Assembly: GCF_000814025.1 (NCBI RefSeq) | Contig: NZ_JWLL01000005.1 | Span: forward strand, 434,001-498,000 | Direction of reading: 5' to 3' | Source: Tateyamaria sp. ANG-S1 | Lineage (GTDB): Bacteria; Pseudomonadota; Alphaproteobacteria; Rhodobacterales; Rhodobacteraceae | DNA: 64,000 nt | Part shown: one piece after another, positions 61,387-64,000 of the stretch | How the letters are laid out: every line of letters starts with the position of its first letter | Numbering within the stretch: position 1 is the first letter of the stretch | The notes under the pieces: model-generated | What the model saw: only the letters and a program-made list of their open reading frames with translations | What the model was told of the DNA's origin: nothing | Database searches by the model: none | Translations under genes and position numbers: made by a program

Positions 61387-61476
61387 GCCTGTCTTGACGG
61401 GGGTGCCCGAGGTTGAGGACAGCACCGGCATACGCCTGGTTTGCCTCGTATCTGTACCCTCTGGAAAGGACGCCTC

Positions 61477-61926
61477 ATGACACTTCGTATTCACCGCCAG
61501 TTCATCGGCGCAGTTGCTGCTGCCGCCATTGCCATCACCGGTTTCTCTGCTGCCCCGGCCCGTGCGGGGGATGATGAGGTTGGCGCTGCCCTCGCTGCGC
61601 TGTTGGGGTTGGCGATTGTCGGCGCGGTCATTCACGACCGGAACAAGGACAAGAAAAAGCGCCATACGGTGCACACGCCCGTGCATCCCAAGCCGCTGCC
61701 CAAGCGAGTGAACCGCAAGCTTTTGCCGCAGCAGTGCCTGCGCAGCTTCAATACGGATCGCGGACACCGGCGCGTCTTTGGCCAGCGGTGTCTGCACAAC
61801 AACTACAAGTACGCGCACAGCCTGCCAGCGGCGTGCCATCGCGAGTTCTACACGGATCGTGGCTGGCGTCGTGGATATGGTGCGCGCTGCTTGGATCGTC
61901 ATGGATACCAGTTGGCCCGTCGGTAA
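61477..61926 (+). CDS. Secreted basic protein with a duplicated cysteine motif, 149 aa
   Basis: ATG 61477 with GGAAAGGA upstream. Signal peptide 1-30 (cleavage ARA-GDD), a second hydrophobic stretch 35-52, a lysine/histidine-rich linker ([19 protein letters not shown]) and two copies of a C-x-R-x-F-x-T-D-R-G-x-R-R-x-x-G-x-R-C-L motif at 87-106 and 120-139. The duplicated module with cysteine pairs is common in Rhodobacterales periplasmic proteins of unknown role. Confidence 0.82.
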   Translation: MTLRIHRQFIGAVAAAAIAITGFSAAPARAGDDEVGAALAALLGLAIVGAVIHDRNKDKKKRHTVHTPVHPKPLPKRVNRKLLPQQCLRSFNTDRGHRRVFGQRCLHNNYKYAHSLPAACHREFYTDRGWRRGYGARCLDRHGYQLARR

Positions 61927-61967
61927 GAGCGGGCGGATGGGCCGCGATTGCGTGGCCCACCTTGGCA

Positions 61968-61996
61968 GGGGCGGTGTTCGGGCACCGCCCCTTTTT
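61968..61996 (+). terminator. Intrinsic terminator of the 149-aa gene
   Basis: GGGGCGGTG (61968-61976) pairs perfectly with CACCGCCCC (61983-61991) over a 6-nt loop, followed by TTTTT (61992-61996). Confidence 0.9.
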
Positions 61997-62002
61997 CATT
62001 GC

Positions 62003-62080
62003 GTCGCCGGGGCGGCGACACGTGATGTTTGCACTTTCCGCTGGAAAGTGCGTTTTGTGCCTCCGGCGGGGATTTTTTTG
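62003..62080. repeat. Dispersed structured element, copy C
   Basis: Hairpin 1 GTCGCC / GGCGAC (62003-62008 and 62014-62019), then ACGTGATGTTT, hairpin 2 GCACTTTCC-GCT-GGAAAGTGC (62031-62051), GTTTTGTG, and CCTCCGGCGGGGA with seven T. The stem sequences differ from copy B while pairing is preserved. The GGCAAGATGAAG tail is missing; rnhB starts 22 bp later. Confidence 0.75.
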
Positions 62081-62101
62081 AAACAGGGAAGAGGACGGTC
62101 T

Positions 62102-62692
62102 GTGCCTGACTTTGAGATCGAAGCGCGGATTGGGGGCCGTGTAGCTGGGGTTGATGAAGTGGGGCGCGGGCCGCTTGCGGGGCCGGTGACGGCGGCGGCG
62201 GTTGTGTTGGACCCGGACGCCATTCCCGAGGGGCTCGACGATTCGAAGAAACTGACCGCCCGCAAGCGCGAGGCGGTGTGGGGCGCGATCCTTGAGAGTG
62301 CGGACGTGTCTGTGGCGCATGCGTCCGTGCGGGAGATCGAGGAGCTGAACATTTTGCGCGCCTCGCATCTGGCTATGACCCGTGCCCTCGATGGGCTGCG
62401 CAATCGTCCCGATCATGCGTTGATTGATGGGACGATGTTGCCGCGTGATCTGACCCTGCCTGCAACCCCTGTTGTGCGCGGCGATGCGCGGTCGTTGAGC
62501 ATCGCGGCAGCCTCAATTGTGGCCAAAATATGTCGCGATCGGATCATGGTGGATTTGGCGCAACAGCATCCCGGATATGGCTGGGAGACGAACATGGGAT
62601 ATCCGTCAAAAAGCCACAGGTTGGCGTTGGAAAATCTTGGGGTGACCCCACACCATAGACGAACCTTCAAACCCGTCCACAAGATGTTGTGA
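62102..62692 (+). CDS. rnhB: Ribonuclease HII
   Basis: 196 aa from GTG 62102 with GAGG 8 nt upstream. Active-site acids are in [15 protein letters not shown] (D and E), the D of ALIDGT and the '[13 protein letters not shown]' region. Removes ribonucleotides from DNA and RNA-DNA hybrids. The rnhB-ccrM order is common in Rhodobacterales. The frame is open upstream but has no similarity there. Confidence 0.95.
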   Translation: MPDFEIEARIGGRVAGVDEVGRGPLAGPVTAAAVVLDPDAIPEGLDDSKKLTARKREAVWGAILESADVSVAHASVREIEELNILRASHLAMTRALDGLRNRPDHALIDGTMLPRDLTLPATPVVRGDARSLSIAAASIVAKICRDRIMVDLAQQHPGYGWETNMGYPSKSHRLALENLGVTPHHRRTFKPVHKML

Positions 62693-62715
62693 CAAGGGAT
62701 TTTCTTAAGTTGTTG

Positions 62716-63905
<1,190 letters not shown>

Positions 63906-63969
63906 TTTCACGAGACACCGCCAGGTGCCTGCGGCCTTACCCAAGGCCCATAAGTGGCACTGCACCTAT

Positions 63970-63996
63970 GCCCCGCCTTTTTGGCGGGGCTTTTTT
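63970..63996 (+). terminator. Intrinsic terminator downstream of ccrM
   Basis: GCCCCGCC (63970-63977) and GGCGGGGC (63983-63990) pair perfectly around TTTTT, followed by TTTTTT (63991-63996). Confidence 0.95.
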
Positions 63997-64000
63997 GTTA

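Overview
The window looks like the chromosome of a marine Roseobacter-group alphaproteobacterium (Rhodobacterales). The signs are high G+C, dense operons with 1-4 nt start/stop overlaps, a CcrM-type GANTC methyltransferase, an alphaproteobacterial LexA box (GAAC-N7-GAAC), a tripartite tricarboxylate (TctABC) transporter, a paa phenylacetate cluster and Rhodobacterales-only proteins such as DUF2794. No insertion sequence, prophage, CRISPR array, rRNA or tRNA gene was seen. It reads as core chromosome with accessory catabolic islands.

Layout. 1-3.9 kb: lipopolysaccharide transport and Kdo synthesis (rnd-kdsD-lptC-lptA-lptB) and a cut-off hpf, all minus. 4.0-11.8 kb: minus-strand phenylacetyl-CoA operon paaJ-paaA-B-C-D-(NTF2-like)-paaE-paaZ-paaX. 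paaI-paaK lies far away at 46.7-48.4 kb, but its promoter region shares a TTTGTAACG word with the paa promoter. 11.9-16.1 kb: a fused E1 alpha/beta 2-oxoacid dehydrogenase and a zinc dehydrogenase/KduD-like SDR pair. 16.05-24.3 kb: an apparent uptake-activation-cleavage module, tctC-tctB-tctA, a CaiB-type CoA-transferase and a citryl-CoA-lyase-like enzyme, divergent from a TctDE two-component system with its own periplasmic binding protein. 24.3-36.1 kb: conserved hypotheticals, ilvD, a very large degenerate ABC/cyclic-nucleotide-binding protein next to a CPBP protease, then accD-folC and zapE. 36.2-42.2 kb: MFS and AEC transporters, a hydrolase, an ornithine-cyclodeaminase-like protein, HAD, DUF188 and S-formylglutathione hydrolase. 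42.4-46.7 kb: TetR, an SOS-controlled imuB without imuA or dnaE2, a repeat-bearing gap, DUF1284-bioY and a YunG-like gene. 48.5-56.9 kb: DUF2794, NlpC/P60, leucyl aminopeptidase, sbtA-sbtB, DUF4139, an RHH protein and asd. 57-64 kb: MFS, DUF3095, an HpaI-type aldolase, a membrane-anchored winged-helix protein with small secreted proteins, rnhB and ccrM.

Most interesting: (1) the pseudo-ATPase ABC/cNMP protein, with every catalytic motif of its nucleotide-binding domain lost and a roughly 325-residue insert; (2) a membrane-tethered C-terminal winged-helix regulator beside small secreted proteins and a CGTTATT operator-like cluster; (3) a dispersed structured element in which hairpin sequences differ but pairing is kept; (4) the Tct/CoA-transferase/citryl-CoA-lyase module with its two-component system and orphan binding protein; (5) phased AAACTGC repeats beside the LexA-controlled imuB. 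All functional statements are read from sequence motifs and family knowledge; no search was run.
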